Below, in pieces: positions 12,147 to 19,476 of a stretch of 21,386 bases of DNA; position 1 is the first letter of the stretch, and every line of letters starts with the position of its first letter. The position numbers and the translations under genes were made by a program. Location of the stretch: positions 1 through 21,386 of the IMG/VR virus record IMGVR_UViG_3300025872_000367. One strand, given 5' to 3'. The notes beneath the pieces are model-generated. The model ran no database searches, was not told the DNA's origin, and worked only from the letters and a program-made list of their open reading frames with translations. The stretch is from a virus.

Positions 12147-12575
12147 ATGACTGTCCTATCCCGTATCAAGGCTGGCCAGCCCATCGCCGCCCAAGAACTA
12201 TTCGACTTCATCACCAGCAAGGTCCTCGAACAGGGCTGTGCCTCTGTCATCGAATACTATGCCCCCGATGGATATAACACTTACGAGTGCGTCTATCGAG
12301 GCGTAGGCGGAACCAAGTGTGCCGTTGGCCATGTCATTCCCGGCGCTTGGTATTCCGAATCCCTAGAAGGCGCTGACGTACAAGACCTCCTAGAGAAAGA
12401 AGAACGTCTCAAGCCGTCCTTAGCTACCCACTCAGATATCCTTAAATATCTTCAGAGCGCTCACGACGACGCCTACCTAGCAAAACATCAGGGCGTAACC
12501 TTCCAAGATGAGTTCATTCGTCTAGCAATCAGAACAGCCGAAATCTGCAACCTTAACCATGCCTTCGAGGTATAA
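12147..12575 (+). CDS. Conserved phage protein with a KCAVGHVIP motif, unknown function
   Basis: This is a 142-residue protein. The central part, CVYRG-VGGTKCAVGHVIP then WYSESLEGADVQDLL, matches a group of uncharacterised phage proteins I know with the pattern C-YRg-G-KCA-VG--IP---Y---mEG. The N-terminal 40 residues (LFDFITSKVLEQGCASV) are helical. Three Cys (two in the motif) and His might bind metal, but that is a guess. The ATG has AGGAG 9 bases upstream. It is first in the rightward operon, followed after 3 bases by a small gene that commonly accompanies this type. Confidence 0.75.
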   Translation: MTVLSRIKAGQPIAAQELFDFITSKVLEQGCASVIEYYAPDGYNTYECVYRGVGGTKCAVGHVIPGAWYSESLEGADVQDLLEKEERLKPSLATHSDILKYLQSAHDDAYLAKHQGVTFQDEFIRLAIRTAEICNLNHAFEV

Positions 12576-12578
12576 GCC

Positions 12579-12794
12579 ATGACCTTCCACGAAGCCTGCC
12601 GTTCCATTGTAGCCCATCAGGGTGTCAGGTCCCTTAACTATGCCATCGCCTATGCTAAGCATGGTCTCCTAGTCTCCGACCCCCATGAACAGCGGGTCCA
12701 GGCCCTTTACATCCTAAACAATATGACTCATTGGCGTGGTGACATAGCTAAGCGAGTCCGTGAAGCCCTCAAAACCGCCTCCAAGGGAGCCTAA
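12579..12794 (+). CDS. Conserved small phage protein, LNYAIAYA/HWRG type
   Basis: This is a 71-residue protein with RSLNYAIAYAKHGL and VQALYILNNMTHWRGDIAKRVREALK, a helical pattern found in many phages as a stand-alone small protein of unknown role. The start has GAGG upstream and follows the previous stop by 3 bases, so the two are cotranslated. It is positively charged at the C terminus. No enzyme motif is seen. Confidence 0.75.
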   Translation: MTFHEACRSIVAHQGVRSLNYAIAYAKHGLLVSDPHEQRVQALYILNNMTHWRGDIAKRVREALKTASKGA

Positions 12795-12797
12795 CCC

Positions 12798-13025
12798 ATG
12801 GAACCCATAGCCTTCAAAGACATCGACGGCGACCTCCTCCACCTAAACTGGATCAAGCCTGTGCCCTACAGAGAGACATCCAAATTTACGAATACCTTGT
12901 CGGTGGAGATCGAAATGGTCACAGTAAGCGCAGAGCCTTGCATCTACTTTAACGCCGAACAGCTACGCGACCTAGCCAAGAAGCTAGTCGAAGCTGCTGA
13001 CTTCCTAGACAAACAAGGAGCCTAA
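12798..13025 (+). CDS. 75-residue protein, copy 1 of an intragenomic duplicate
   Basis: This is MEPIAFKDIDGDLLHLNWIK..., probably a small alpha/beta protein: a beta-rich first 50 residues, then a helix (EQLRDLAKKLVEAADFLDKQ). It is almost identical to the gene at 20271-20498: 71 of 75 residues match (differences at T27I, E53D and two near the C terminus). The DNA differs at only about 13 of 228 positions, several of them silent. It lies 3 bases after the previous gene and has a GGGAG site. No domain is recognised. Retention of two copies suggests a dosage or regulatory role. Confidence 0.8.
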   Translation: MEPIAFKDIDGDLLHLNWIKPVPYRETSKFTNTLSVEIEMVTVSAEPCIYFNAEQLRDLAKKLVEAADFLDKQGA

Positions 13026-13028
13026 GCC

Positions 13029-13214
13029 ATGAAGCGGTTCATCGCGTCCTTCTACCTCGCTAATAAGTGGGGTAACATGATCGAGCAGCAGCAGCCCATC
13101 GTGGTTGCGTCCATTTGGGAAGCTAGGGCGGTAGCTGATCGCGCCTTGGCATCCCTTCAAACCCGTGGTAAGGGGGTATATCCTTACTATGACCTTGCCG
13201 AGGAGGCTGCCTAA
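13029..13214 (+). CDS. Small protein of unknown function
   Basis: This is a 61-residue protein, MKRFIASFYLANKWGNMIEQ... AAGGAG from the end of the previous gene serves as the ribosome site, with 3 bases between genes. A short beta strand is followed by a helix rich in Ala (SIWEARAVADRALASLQ) and an acidic C terminus. It has no recognised family. It ends the first gene cluster, and a hairpin follows. Confidence 0.65.
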   Translation: MKRFIASFYLANKWGNMIEQQQPIVVASIWEARAVADRALASLQTRGKGVYPYYDLAEEAA

Positions 13215-13220
13215 TTAGGA

Positions 13221-13242
13221 CACCCTGCCTTGAGGTGGGGTG
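13221..13242 (+). terminator. GC-rich hairpin after the first small-gene cluster
   Basis: CACCCTGCC (13221-13229) pairs with GGTGGGGTG (13234-13242), nine pairs including two G-U, around a TTGA loop. No T-run follows, so it may attenuate, pause or stabilise the transcript rather than end it fully. Confidence 0.4.
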
Positions 13243-13318
13243 CTTCCAGAGCTAGTCATGATGGCTGGTTCTGGCAGCATCCGCTGTCTACATCAACGCT
13301 ATTCAGGAAATAGCAACC

Positions 13319-13756
13319 ATGACCAACAACATCCTTTCCATTTCCTTCGGTTCCTTCAAGATGGACGTCCCGCTGGACGGCATCAAGAAGCTGGCTAAGA
13401 CTGCCGAGCGTAAGCAAAAGGCTGCTCCCGCCATTGTCCAGCACATCGAAACCAAGGAAGCCATGCCTACTTCGGCTCCTGCTACTGTCGCAGAAGTCAA
13501 GACTGTCAAGGCATCTAAGGGCGCCCCTATCCCTTACGGCGGTCACAAGTCGTTCAGCGCCTACCTCATGCACTCTATCCCTCAGATTCCGGTAGGGCAA
13601 GCGTTGTTTGTGCCACATCCCCACTCGATCCGTGCGCGTTATGCTGCTCATGATGCGGGCTATTCCCTTCGTGACAAGGGCACCCACGTTATCATTAGCG
13701 TGCGGCAGGTGGTCGAAAGCGGCGTGTCTGGTATTCGTATCTATCGGTTGCGCTAA
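13319..13756 (+). CDS. Phage protein with a C-terminal SIRARYAAH...GIRIYRL domain
   Basis: This is a 145-residue protein. The N-terminal 70 residues are charged and Ala-rich, likely linker-like (ETKEAMPTSAPATVAEVKTVKASKG has low complexity). The last 60 (PVGQALFVPHPHSIRARYAAHDAG ... SGIRIYRLR) resemble a small domain seen at the end of many short phage proteins, in which a PVG-x-x-F strand, a helix with basic residues and a final G-R-I/V-Y/W-R strand form a compact fold, possibly nucleic-acid binding. AGGAAA lies before the ATG. The role is not known. Confidence 0.65.
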   Translation: MTNNILSISFGSFKMDVPLDGIKKLAKTAERKQKAAPAIVQHIETKEAMPTSAPATVAEVKTVKASKGAPIPYGGHKSFSAYLMHSIPQIPVGQALFVPHPHSIRARYAAHDAGYSLRDKGTHVIISVRQVVESGVSGIRIYRLR

Positions 13757-13757
13757 T

Positions 13758-13856
13758 ATGCAACCCCGTCCGTTCTTCTGGGTTCCCCGCTTTAAGCGGG
13801 GCGCTCTTGGCTGGCTCTACCTACGGTGGGGCCGCAAACTCTGGAGGATTTGGTAA
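13758..13856 (+). CDS. 32-residue Trp/Arg-rich peptide
   Basis: This tiny frame runs from ATG 13758, one base after the previous stop (TAA-T-ATG), to TAA 13856, whose last A begins the next ATG (TAATG). It contains five Trp, six Arg, two Lys, three Phe and no acidic residue; the ending is GRKLWRIW. The composition resembles membrane-active amphipathic peptides. A perfect palindrome, CCCCGCTT-T-AAGCGGGG (13785-13801), lies inside the frame. Its own ribosome site is weak, so translation probably depends on coupling. It could instead be a leader that controls the next gene. Confidence 0.5.
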   Translation: MQPRPFFWVPRFKRGALGWLYLRWGRKLWRIW

Positions 13857-14041
13857 TGAAGCCTTACTATAGGATTGTCCGCTACAAGACTTGGTATCAT
13901 GTGCAAGTATGGCGTTGGTGGTTTCCCTTCTGGCTCACTAACCCTGCGCTGGCTAACTATCACGATACCATAGAAGCTGCCGAAGCCTATGCCCAAGCTG
14001 GCTGCCGCAACCCGGTCGTCAAATACATAGGTCAACTGTAG
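13856..14041 (+). CDS. Small aromatic-rich protein, unknown function
   Basis: This is a 61-residue protein starting MKPYYRIVRYKTWYHVQVWRWWFPFW. The first 27 residues hold five Trp and five Tyr/Phe with basic residues; the rest (TIEAAEAYAQAGCRN) is an ordinary helix. The ATG at 13856 has GGAGG 8 bases upstream and overlaps the preceding stop (TAATG). The aromatic hairpin followed by a helix could form a small beta-beta-alpha fold. It shares the Trp/Arg-rich character with the peptide before it. Confidence 0.7.
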   Translation: MKPYYRIVRYKTWYHVQVWRWWFPFWLTNPALANYHDTIEAAEAYAQAGCRNPVVKYIGQL

Positions 14042-14051
14042 GAGGAAAGTC

Positions 14052-14297
14052 ATGCCACAAATCTTTGAACCCGAGTATGTCAATTGGCCCAAGGCTAGGT
14101 GGGACATTGAAGAAGCTATGGAGGGTGCCGCTACTGTAGGCGAAATGATCAATACCGATTTCGATAGGCTAGGCGAGGGGCTACCTTCCACTAGCGAGGA
14201 ATGGGCCAAGCACTACGACAACGATCAACTAGAGGCGTTCCATCATGACCTCCTCGCCCTGTACGAACGCGCTCGCTTCATAGGAATCCTCAAGTGA
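14052..14297 (+). CDS. Small acidic protein preceding gp88, unknown function
   Basis: This is an 81-residue acidic protein (MPQIFEPEYVNWPKARWDIEEAM...), with AGGAGG 6 bases before the ATG. It is mostly helical with repeated Asp/Glu, and the end (LLALYERARFIGILK) is an amphipathic helix. Its stop overlaps the GTG start of the next gene (GTGA), so the two are translationally coupled, hinting at a shared function with the Gp88 protein. It is not recognised. Confidence 0.65.
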   Translation: MPQIFEPEYVNWPKARWDIEEAMEGAATVGEMINTDFDRLGEGLPSTSEEWAKHYDNDQLEAFHHDLLALYERARFIGILK

Positions 14298-15007
14298 ACA
14301 CAACCCAGCTTATCTATCAGCTTTCTCGCAATGTGAGTATGCTGACGGTAGGTAATCCTAAGATTGTCAAGGGCATGGAGAGGGGCTTCGCTACGGCGGG
14401 CCTTTCTCTTGCTCCTGCTTGGGAATCTGGTCACAATACCTGCGCTAATCATAGCACCGAATGTAGCGTAGCTTGCCTCTACTTTGCGGGGCGCGGTGCT
14501 ATGCAAAAGGTCAAGGATGCTCGGCTTAGGCGCACCCTCATGTATTTTGAGGATCGCCCTGCCTTCTTCGACCTTCTCAATTCTGACATCTATCAGTTCC
14601 ATCGTAACGCCCAAGCCCTAGACATGGAAGCGGTGCTGCGCCTTAACATCCTGTCCGACATAAGATGGGAGCGGCACGGCATACCCCAACGCTGGCCTAT
14701 GCTAGGCTTCTATGACTACACCAAGATTCCTAATCGCAAGGGTCTGCCCCCTAACTACAAGCTGACGTTCAGCTTCTCGGGTAACAACCTTAACGATTGC
14801 CGCAAGGCGCTTGCCAATGGCATGAACGTAGCAGTTCCCTTCCTAAATGGGCTGCCCACGACTTGGCTTGGCTATCCAGTTATCGACGGTGATGCCGACG
14901 ATCTCCGCTTTCTCGATCCGAACCCTTGCATCGTGGGCCTCAAAGCTAAGGGTCCACTTCGCAAGTCCCCCCAATCTGCTTTTCTTGGAGACAATCACAA
15001 TGTCTAA
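14294..15007 (+). CDS. Gp88-family phage protein
   Basis: This is a 237-residue protein. GNPKIVKGMERGFATAGLSL followed by APAWESGHNTC50-x6-C57-x3-C61-LYFAGRG is the signature of the phage Gp88 family (named from mycobacteriophages), and the aromatic FSFSGNNLND region also fits. The function of the family is not established. The three closely spaced Cys and His suggest metal or Fe-S binding, which is inference. The start is GTG at 14294, overlapping the previous stop as GTGA with AGGAA upstream; a later ATG at codon 16 would lose conserved residues. The end overlaps the next gene by 8 bases. Confidence 0.8.
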   Translation: MNTTQLIYQLSRNVSMLTVGNPKIVKGMERGFATAGLSLAPAWESGHNTCANHSTECSVACLYFAGRGAMQKVKDARLRRTLMYFEDRPAFFDLLNSDIYQFHRNAQALDMEAVLRLNILSDIRWERHGIPQRWPMLGFYDYTKIPNRKGLPPNYKLTFSFSGNNLNDCRKALANGMNVAVPFLNGLPTTWLGYPVIDGDADDLRFLDPNPCIVGLKAKGPLRKSPQSAFLGDNHNV

Positions 15008-15230
15008 GTATTTCAGGCAGTACGAAACTTCCGTTCGTTGCGATGGTCTGGTCAATGTCTGGACGCTCTTGCCTTGGCCCGACGATTACCTAGACAGCAA
15101 CCCGGATGCTGCCGATGCCTTTCTCCGAAGCACAGGAGGCTGGCGCGCTCATGCTTGGCAAGTCGTTCACGTGGCTTCTTCCGTAGGTCACGCTAATGTT
15201 TGGATTCAACGTCACAGAAAGGGAGCTTGA
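15000..15230 (+). CDS. Small protein between gp88 and rIIA, unknown function
   Basis: This is a 76-residue protein, MSKYFRQYETSVRCDGLVNV... The ATG at 15000 has GGAG 9 bases upstream and overlaps the end of the Gp88 gene by 8 bases. Upstream in-frame extension would lie inside that gene and is rejected. Trp-rich (five Trp) with a middle acidic patch (PDDYLDSNPDAADAF) and a beta-like end (AWQVVHVASSVGHANVWIQRH). No family is recognised. It is separated from rIIA by 3 bases. Confidence 0.65.
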   Translation: MSKYFRQYETSVRCDGLVNVWTLLPWPDDYLDSNPDAADAFLRSTGGWRAHAWQVVHVASSVGHANVWIQRHRKGA

Positions 15231-15233
15231 GCC

Positions 15234-17396
15234 ATGTTGCTCACACAAGATCGCGACGTCATTGACTCTGGCAGCCTAGGTGCTGGCAACTCCTTCACGA
15301 TTGCCGCTTCTGCCAAGGCTTTCGAGGTGCTGTCCAGCAACCTATACCAGAACAAGATTCTTGCTGTTATCCGCGAGATAACTTGCAATGCAGCCGATGC
15401 CCATACAATAGCTGGGCTTCCGCTCTCCGAAATCGAGGTCCACATTCCTAGCTGGGCCGAACCTACATTCAGGGTGCGGGACTTCGGTCCCGGTCTTTCC
15501 AATGAGGATGTGCTGTCCCTTTATACAACCTACTTCCGCTCCACCAAGGACGCGAGCAACGATCTGATTGGGGGCTTTGGCCTAGGCTCTAAGTCGCCCT
15601 TCTCAGTAGCCGATCAGTTCACCGTCACCTCGTGGCATGGCGGCGCCAAGACTACCTATGTATGCTACAAGCAGGACGGCTTGCCGCGCGTCAACGTAAT
15701 CTCGACTGAGCCTTGCGGCACCGAGACAGGACTATCCGTTAGCGTTACTGCCAAGAACGGTGACATTCCCTACTGGGAACGTGAGGCGCGTAACTTCTTT
15801 TGCTGGTGGCCCCAACTTCCTACCTTCACTGGCAGCACAGCAGCCAGCCTTTCCGCCATGAAGGGGACCTTGGCACCTGACAACGTGCAGGTTCGTTCTA
15901 CTTCTGAAACTAACGGGATGCCTGACTGGGCTGTCACTTATTCTGGCGGCGCACGAGTAATGATGGGCTTAGTTACCTATACGCTTCAGGCTTCTGCTAT
16001 CAAGGGCTTGCCGCAAGAGGTCGTGTCCCTCTTCTCGAATGGTATATTCTTGAATATGCCTGTTGGTTCCTTGAGCATCAGCCCTAGCCGCGAGATGCTT
16101 TCCTATGACAACAACACTTCGGCAGTCCTAGCTAAGAAGGCTGTCGACATTGCTCGTGAAGTCGTCGACAAGACTAGGCAGGAACTTGCCGACAAGGCTA
16201 CCTTGCTAGAGGCACGGCGCTTCGTTTATGATTGTCGTACCACTGTGGTTTCTCAGCTAATGCAAGACATGGCACGTACTGGCAAACTCAAGTGGCAGGG
16301 CCATTCTATTCTTCGCCAAGCTGATCTTGATACCAAGAACGACTTCGCTGCTCCGCTGCGCGTTGTCGAGATGGTCAAAAAGTCCCACTGGAAAAACTTC
16401 CAGCGTTCCAACCATGCCGCAGGCACGGTAATTCTGACACACACTTTCGCCGATGAAGATACCTATGTGGTATGGGCTGGCGATAAAATAACTCCTTCGG
16501 TTCCGCGCAAGATCATCTACAACTACACTGATCCAAGCAATAGCCGGGTGTATCGTCGTATCGTGCTTGTCGATGGCATCTCCTTCGATGAACTCAAGCA
16601 GGTGTTGGCAACCAAGGGCTGGCCTGAACCCATTGACATTGCTGACTTAGAAGACCCGCCCAAGGTAGCCAAATCTTCTGCCGCTAAGATCACTACGCAA
16701 GGCTATCTGGTCAAGCTAACTAAGACGCACTCGGGCCTGCCTATACTGGAAACGGATAGCCGTATTGTGAACGATATAGTCTTGTCGGGTGGCGGCATCG
16801 TCATACCCTTCTCTCAAGGCAACATGAGCAGTTCGCCCGCAGTCGCCTTCTATAGGCGGGCCTTGCGGCAAGGCATCTTGCAACCTTCGCATCGTTACCT
16901 TGGAATGTCTGATTCCAAAATCAAAAACTCGCCCAAGCTGGTCAAGCAAATGCAAGCTCAGGGCTGGACCTTCGTGACTACCGATTACCTCAAAAGCGAG
17001 GTAAGTATTCCTACGCTCAAGCACCATCTGCTTATGTACAAGGCAGGGGAATTGGCTTTCAGGGCTGGTGAACGGTGCAACTACAACAAACTATTCAACG
17101 TCTATCAGCACTTGCCTAAGCCGCTCATCCCTGAAATAGGTAAGCTGCTCAATGTGTTGCAGCCTTACAAAACCACCATGCGTGACGCCTACTTCAACAA
17201 TATGGAGTTAGAACTTGACCTAGTAGCGTCCACCCTTGGTGAAGATGTTGCAGCGTCGCTCGCATCTGAGCTTAAAGCTCTGATCAAAAACTATGCGGAA
17301 GCGTGGGAGGCTATTTACAAAGCCCGTCCTTTGCTTCAGTATGTGACTTGGAACTCGGCATCTGAAGCCGAGATTTTCAGGTATCTTTCCGTCTAA
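15234..17396 (+). CDS. rIIA: rIIA-like GHKL-fold ATPase
   Basis: This 720-residue protein is homologous to T4 rIIA by its N-terminal Bergerat ATP-binding fold. The N-box is E48-x3-N52-x2-D55 (REITCNAADAH), the first glycine box is D83-F-G-P-G87, and the second is G113-G-F-G-L-G-S-K-S121. The long C-terminal region (about 270-720) is not recognisable by eye. In T4, rIIA and rIIB are membrane-associated and counter the RexAB exclusion system; whether this phage uses them so is unknown. The ATG has GGGAG 8 bases upstream and follows the previous gene by 3 bases. rIIB is directly downstream. Confidence 0.88.
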   Translation: MLLTQDRDVIDSGSLGAGNSFTIAASAKAFEVLSSNLYQNKILAVIREITCNAADAHTIAGLPLSEIEVHIPSWAEPTFRVRDFGPGLSNEDVLSLYTTYFRSTKDASNDLIGGFGLGSKSPFSVADQFTVTSWHGGAKTTYVCYKQDGLPRVNVISTEPCGTETGLSVSVTAKNGDIPYWEREARNFFCWWPQLPTFTGSTAASLSAMKGTLAPDNVQVRSTSETNGMPDWAVTYSGGARVMMGLVTYTLQASAIKGLPQEVVSLFSNGIFLNMPVGSLSISPSREMLSYDNNTSAVLAKKAVDIAREVVDKTRQELADKATLLEARRFVYDCRTTVVSQLMQDMARTGKLKWQGHSILRQADLDTKNDFAAPLRVVEMVKKSHWKNFQRSNHAAGTVILTHTFADEDTYVVWAGDKITPSVPRKIIYNYTDPSNSRVYRRIVLVDGISFDELKQVLATKGWPEPIDIADLEDPPKVAKSSAAKITTQGYLVKLTKTHSGLPILETDSRIVNDIVLSGGGIVIPFSQGNMSSSPAVAFYRRALRQGILQPSHRYLGMSDSKIKNSPKLVKQMQAQGWTFVTTDYLKSEVSIPTLKHHLLMYKAGELAFRAGERCNYNKLFNVYQHLPKPLIPEIGKLLNVLQPYKTTMRDAYFNNMELELDLVASTLGEDVAASLASELKALIKNYAEAWEAIYKARPLLQYVTWNSASEAEIFRYLSV

Positions 17397-17421
17397 CAAC
17401 CCAAACCTAGGAGAAACACCT

Positions 17422-18231
17422 ATGATCCCTTACATCATCACCTCTAACTCAGTGTCTTTGTTCCCGGCTGGCCAAGGCCCGGTCCTCATTGACTCTTCCC
17501 ATGTCAACTTCAAGGCAGTCGTCGAAGCCATTAAGGCACGAGACTTCGATGCTGCCGTCGAGATGGCAAGCGTCAAGACCTACCTGAACACCATCAGCAA
17601 GGGTCGTGTCTCGGTCAACGAAGAAGGCGTTACCTTCCTCGGCGCCCCGCTTGCTGGCTACCTTGCCAACAAGCTGCATCAGTTCTTTAACGAGGGCTTG
17701 CCCGTCGATCATTACTGCTTGTTCCTCGACAACCTTATGTCCAATCCCTCGATGACTAGCCGCAACGAATTGTACTTGTTCTTGGAAGCGGCCAATCTTC
17801 CTATCACTGAGGACGGTTGCTTCCTTGCTTACAAGGCAGTGACCAGCAGCTTCAAGGACAAGCACACTGGCAAGTTCGACAACTCGCCGGGCGTTACCCT
17901 TGAGATGCCGCGCCATGACGTCAACGATGATCGCAGCACGACCTGTAGCTATGGCTTCCATGCTGCCGCCTATGAGTACGCTAAGAACTTCATGTCAGAG
18001 GGCGATAAGCTGGTTGCAGTCAAGATTCGTCCCTCTGATGTGGTATCCGTGCCCTCTGACTATGGTAATCAAAAGCTGCGGTGCAGCAGGTACACGGTAG
18101 CCTTCGAGATTCCCGATGCTGCCGACATTTTCAGGGACCGGGCCTATTACCAAGACGATTCGCCTATCTATGACTCAGAAGAGAATAGCTACTTCTGGGG
18201 CGAGGTCTTTCGCGAAGGCGATGACGACTAA
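17422..18231 (+). CDS. rIIB: rIIB-like protein
   Basis: This is a 269-residue protein with the rIIB pattern: LPITEDGCFLAYKAV (about 126-140), then KDKHTGKFDNSPG, MPRHDVNDDRSTTCSYGFH, and VKIRPSDVVSVPSDYGNQKLRC. This region is well conserved in phages of many hosts. The C terminus is acidic. It is paired with rIIA 25 bases upstream; AGGAG lies 8 bases before the ATG. In T4, the partner proteins act together at the membrane during infection. A strong hairpin follows the gene, so it probably ends a transcript segment. Confidence 0.88.
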   Translation: MIPYIITSNSVSLFPAGQGPVLIDSSHVNFKAVVEAIKARDFDAAVEMASVKTYLNTISKGRVSVNEEGVTFLGAPLAGYLANKLHQFFNEGLPVDHYCLFLDNLMSNPSMTSRNELYLFLEAANLPITEDGCFLAYKAVTSSFKDKHTGKFDNSPGVTLEMPRHDVNDDRSTTCSYGFHAAAYEYAKNFMSEGDKLVAVKIRPSDVVSVPSDYGNQKLRCSRYTVAFEIPDAADIFRDRAYYQDDSPIYDSEENSYFWGEVFREGDDD

Positions 18232-18241
18232 GCTACAAGCG

Positions 18242-18267
18242 GGGGAGGGCTTCGGCTCTCCCCTTCT
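18242..18267 (+). terminator. UUCG-loop hairpin after rIIB
   Basis: GGGGAGGGC (18242-18250), TTCG loop, GCTCTCCCC (18255-18263), giving nine pairs with one G-U, then TTCT. The stable tetraloop and 10-base distance from the rIIB stop suit a terminator or a 3'-end stabiliser; the T-tract is short, so read-through to the recombination genes is likely. Confidence 0.65.
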
Positions 18268-18292
18268 CATGACCCTAACCGGAGATATGGAT

Positions 18293-18583
18293 ATGTCTAA
18301 TGCGTCTAGTACACCTGATGCTACTACTGGGAGCAGCCCTTCTCCTTTAGAGAAGCTGACACGTGCCCAAGTATTTGCCCGTGATCCCGAAGCCATGACG
18401 CTTGCCGTTCTAGACAGGGCTATCGAGGAACTGCGCGCCATCAATATGCGTAACCGCAAGGCCCGTGCCGACGATGCCGCCGTAACCGAAGCTGCGGCCA
18501 AGCTAAAGAAAACAAATGCCACTTCACGCAAAAAGAAACCCGCTGCTTCCGTGGCAGCTAACATACTGGACACCCAGCTATGA
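18293..18583 (+). CDS. Basic Ala/Lys-rich small protein before the nuclease, unknown function
   Basis: This is a 96-residue protein starting MSNASSTPDATTG. Of the three in-frame ATGs (18269, 18287, 18293) only the last has GGAG at a usable 8-base distance. The first 20 residues are a Ser/Thr/Pro linker. The middle (DRAIEELRAINMRNRKARADDAAVTEAAAKLKK) is a long charged helix, and the end is a basic patch (NATSRKKKPAASVAA). It may bind nucleic acid. It overlaps the nuclease start by ATGA, indicating coupled synthesis and perhaps a shared complex. Confidence 0.65.
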   Translation: MSNASSTPDATTGSSPSPLEKLTRAQVFARDPEAMTLAVLDRAIEELRAINMRNRKARADDAAVTEAAAKLKKTNATSRKKKPAASVAANILDTQL

Positions 18584-19476
18584 AACTAACGAACCGCCTG
18601 CGCTTGCCCGATGTCATGGTGCGCGCTGTCAGCAATGACTCCTACACTAAGGGCAACGCTGACATATCCGTAACCGAACTGCTGTCGCCACCCCAGCTAA
18701 GGGCGCTGCGCCTCAAGCATGGTGCCGAGATCGAAGAAGATGTATCGGATAGGATGTGGTCCCTACTAGGGCAATCCACCCACCACATCATCGAGCGGGC
18801 TGGCCTCCAAAGCCTAGCCTCCGTAAGCGAGATCACAGTCATGGCCGAATACTGCGGCTGGAAACTGAAAGGCCAAGCCGATCACGTTGCCCTCGACGAA
18901 GGCACCCTCTATGACTTCAAGGTAACGTCAGTGTGGAAGGTACGCGACAACATCCCCGCTCCTGAATGGGTGCAACAGACTAACATTTACAGAAGGCTGC
19001 TTCAGCGCGAGGTCGGTTTGTCCATTGACGCCATCGCCATCATTGCCATCCTGCGCGATTGGTCCAAGAACGAAGCGAGCCGTACGTCTGGCTACCCGCA
19101 AGCCCAAGTGGTGCGCCTAGACATTCCGCTTTGGGGCGAAGCCTACGCAGATCACTTCATAGCAGAACGGCTGCATTTGCACCAAGCACCTGAGCCTGCG
19201 CCATGCTCCGACGCTGACCGCTGGGTCAAGCCCTCCAAGTACGCGGTCATGAAGCGCGGCGCACAGAAGGCTGTCCGTCTATTTGATACGGCTCAAGAAG
19301 CAGAAGAACTTGCATCGTCCTCGGCTGCGATGTATGTTGAGTACCGACCCGGCGAGGCAGTCCGCTGCCAGAACTGGTGTCCGGTATCCCGCTGGTGTTC
19401 CCAGTGGCAAGCCGATCCTCGCAACAGAACGCAAATTCAATCGACAACGGAGTCTCTTTTCGATGCCAAAGTTTAA
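18580..19476 (+). CDS. PD-(D/E)XK nuclease (Cas4/RecB-like phage exonuclease)
   Basis: This is a 298-residue protein. The nuclease core is readable: ISVTELLSPPQ (29-38), GQSTHHIIE72 (motif I helix), GQAD101H and D112-F-K114 (catalytic PD-DxK-type residues), and Q-TNIYRRLL (133-140, the Q-x3-Y motif). Near the C terminus C263, C267 and C273 are spaced C-x3-C-x5-C, reminiscent of Cas4-type Fe-S nucleases, but the upstream fourth Cys is not obvious, so a cluster is uncertain. It probably digests DNA ends to make single strands for the Sak4-like ATPase encoded downstream (14-base overlap), a common phage recombination pairing. Confidence 0.82.
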   Translation: MKLTNRLRLPDVMVRAVSNDSYTKGNADISVTELLSPPQLRALRLKHGAEIEEDVSDRMWSLLGQSTHHIIERAGLQSLASVSEITVMAEYCGWKLKGQADHVALDEGTLYDFKVTSVWKVRDNIPAPEWVQQTNIYRRLLQREVGLSIDAIAIIAILRDWSKNEASRTSGYPQAQVVRLDIPLWGEAYADHFIAERLHLHQAPEPAPCSDADRWVKPSKYAVMKRGAQKAVRLFDTAQEAEELASSSAAMYVEYRPGEAVRCQNWCPVSRWCSQWQADPRNRTQIQSTTESLFDAKV

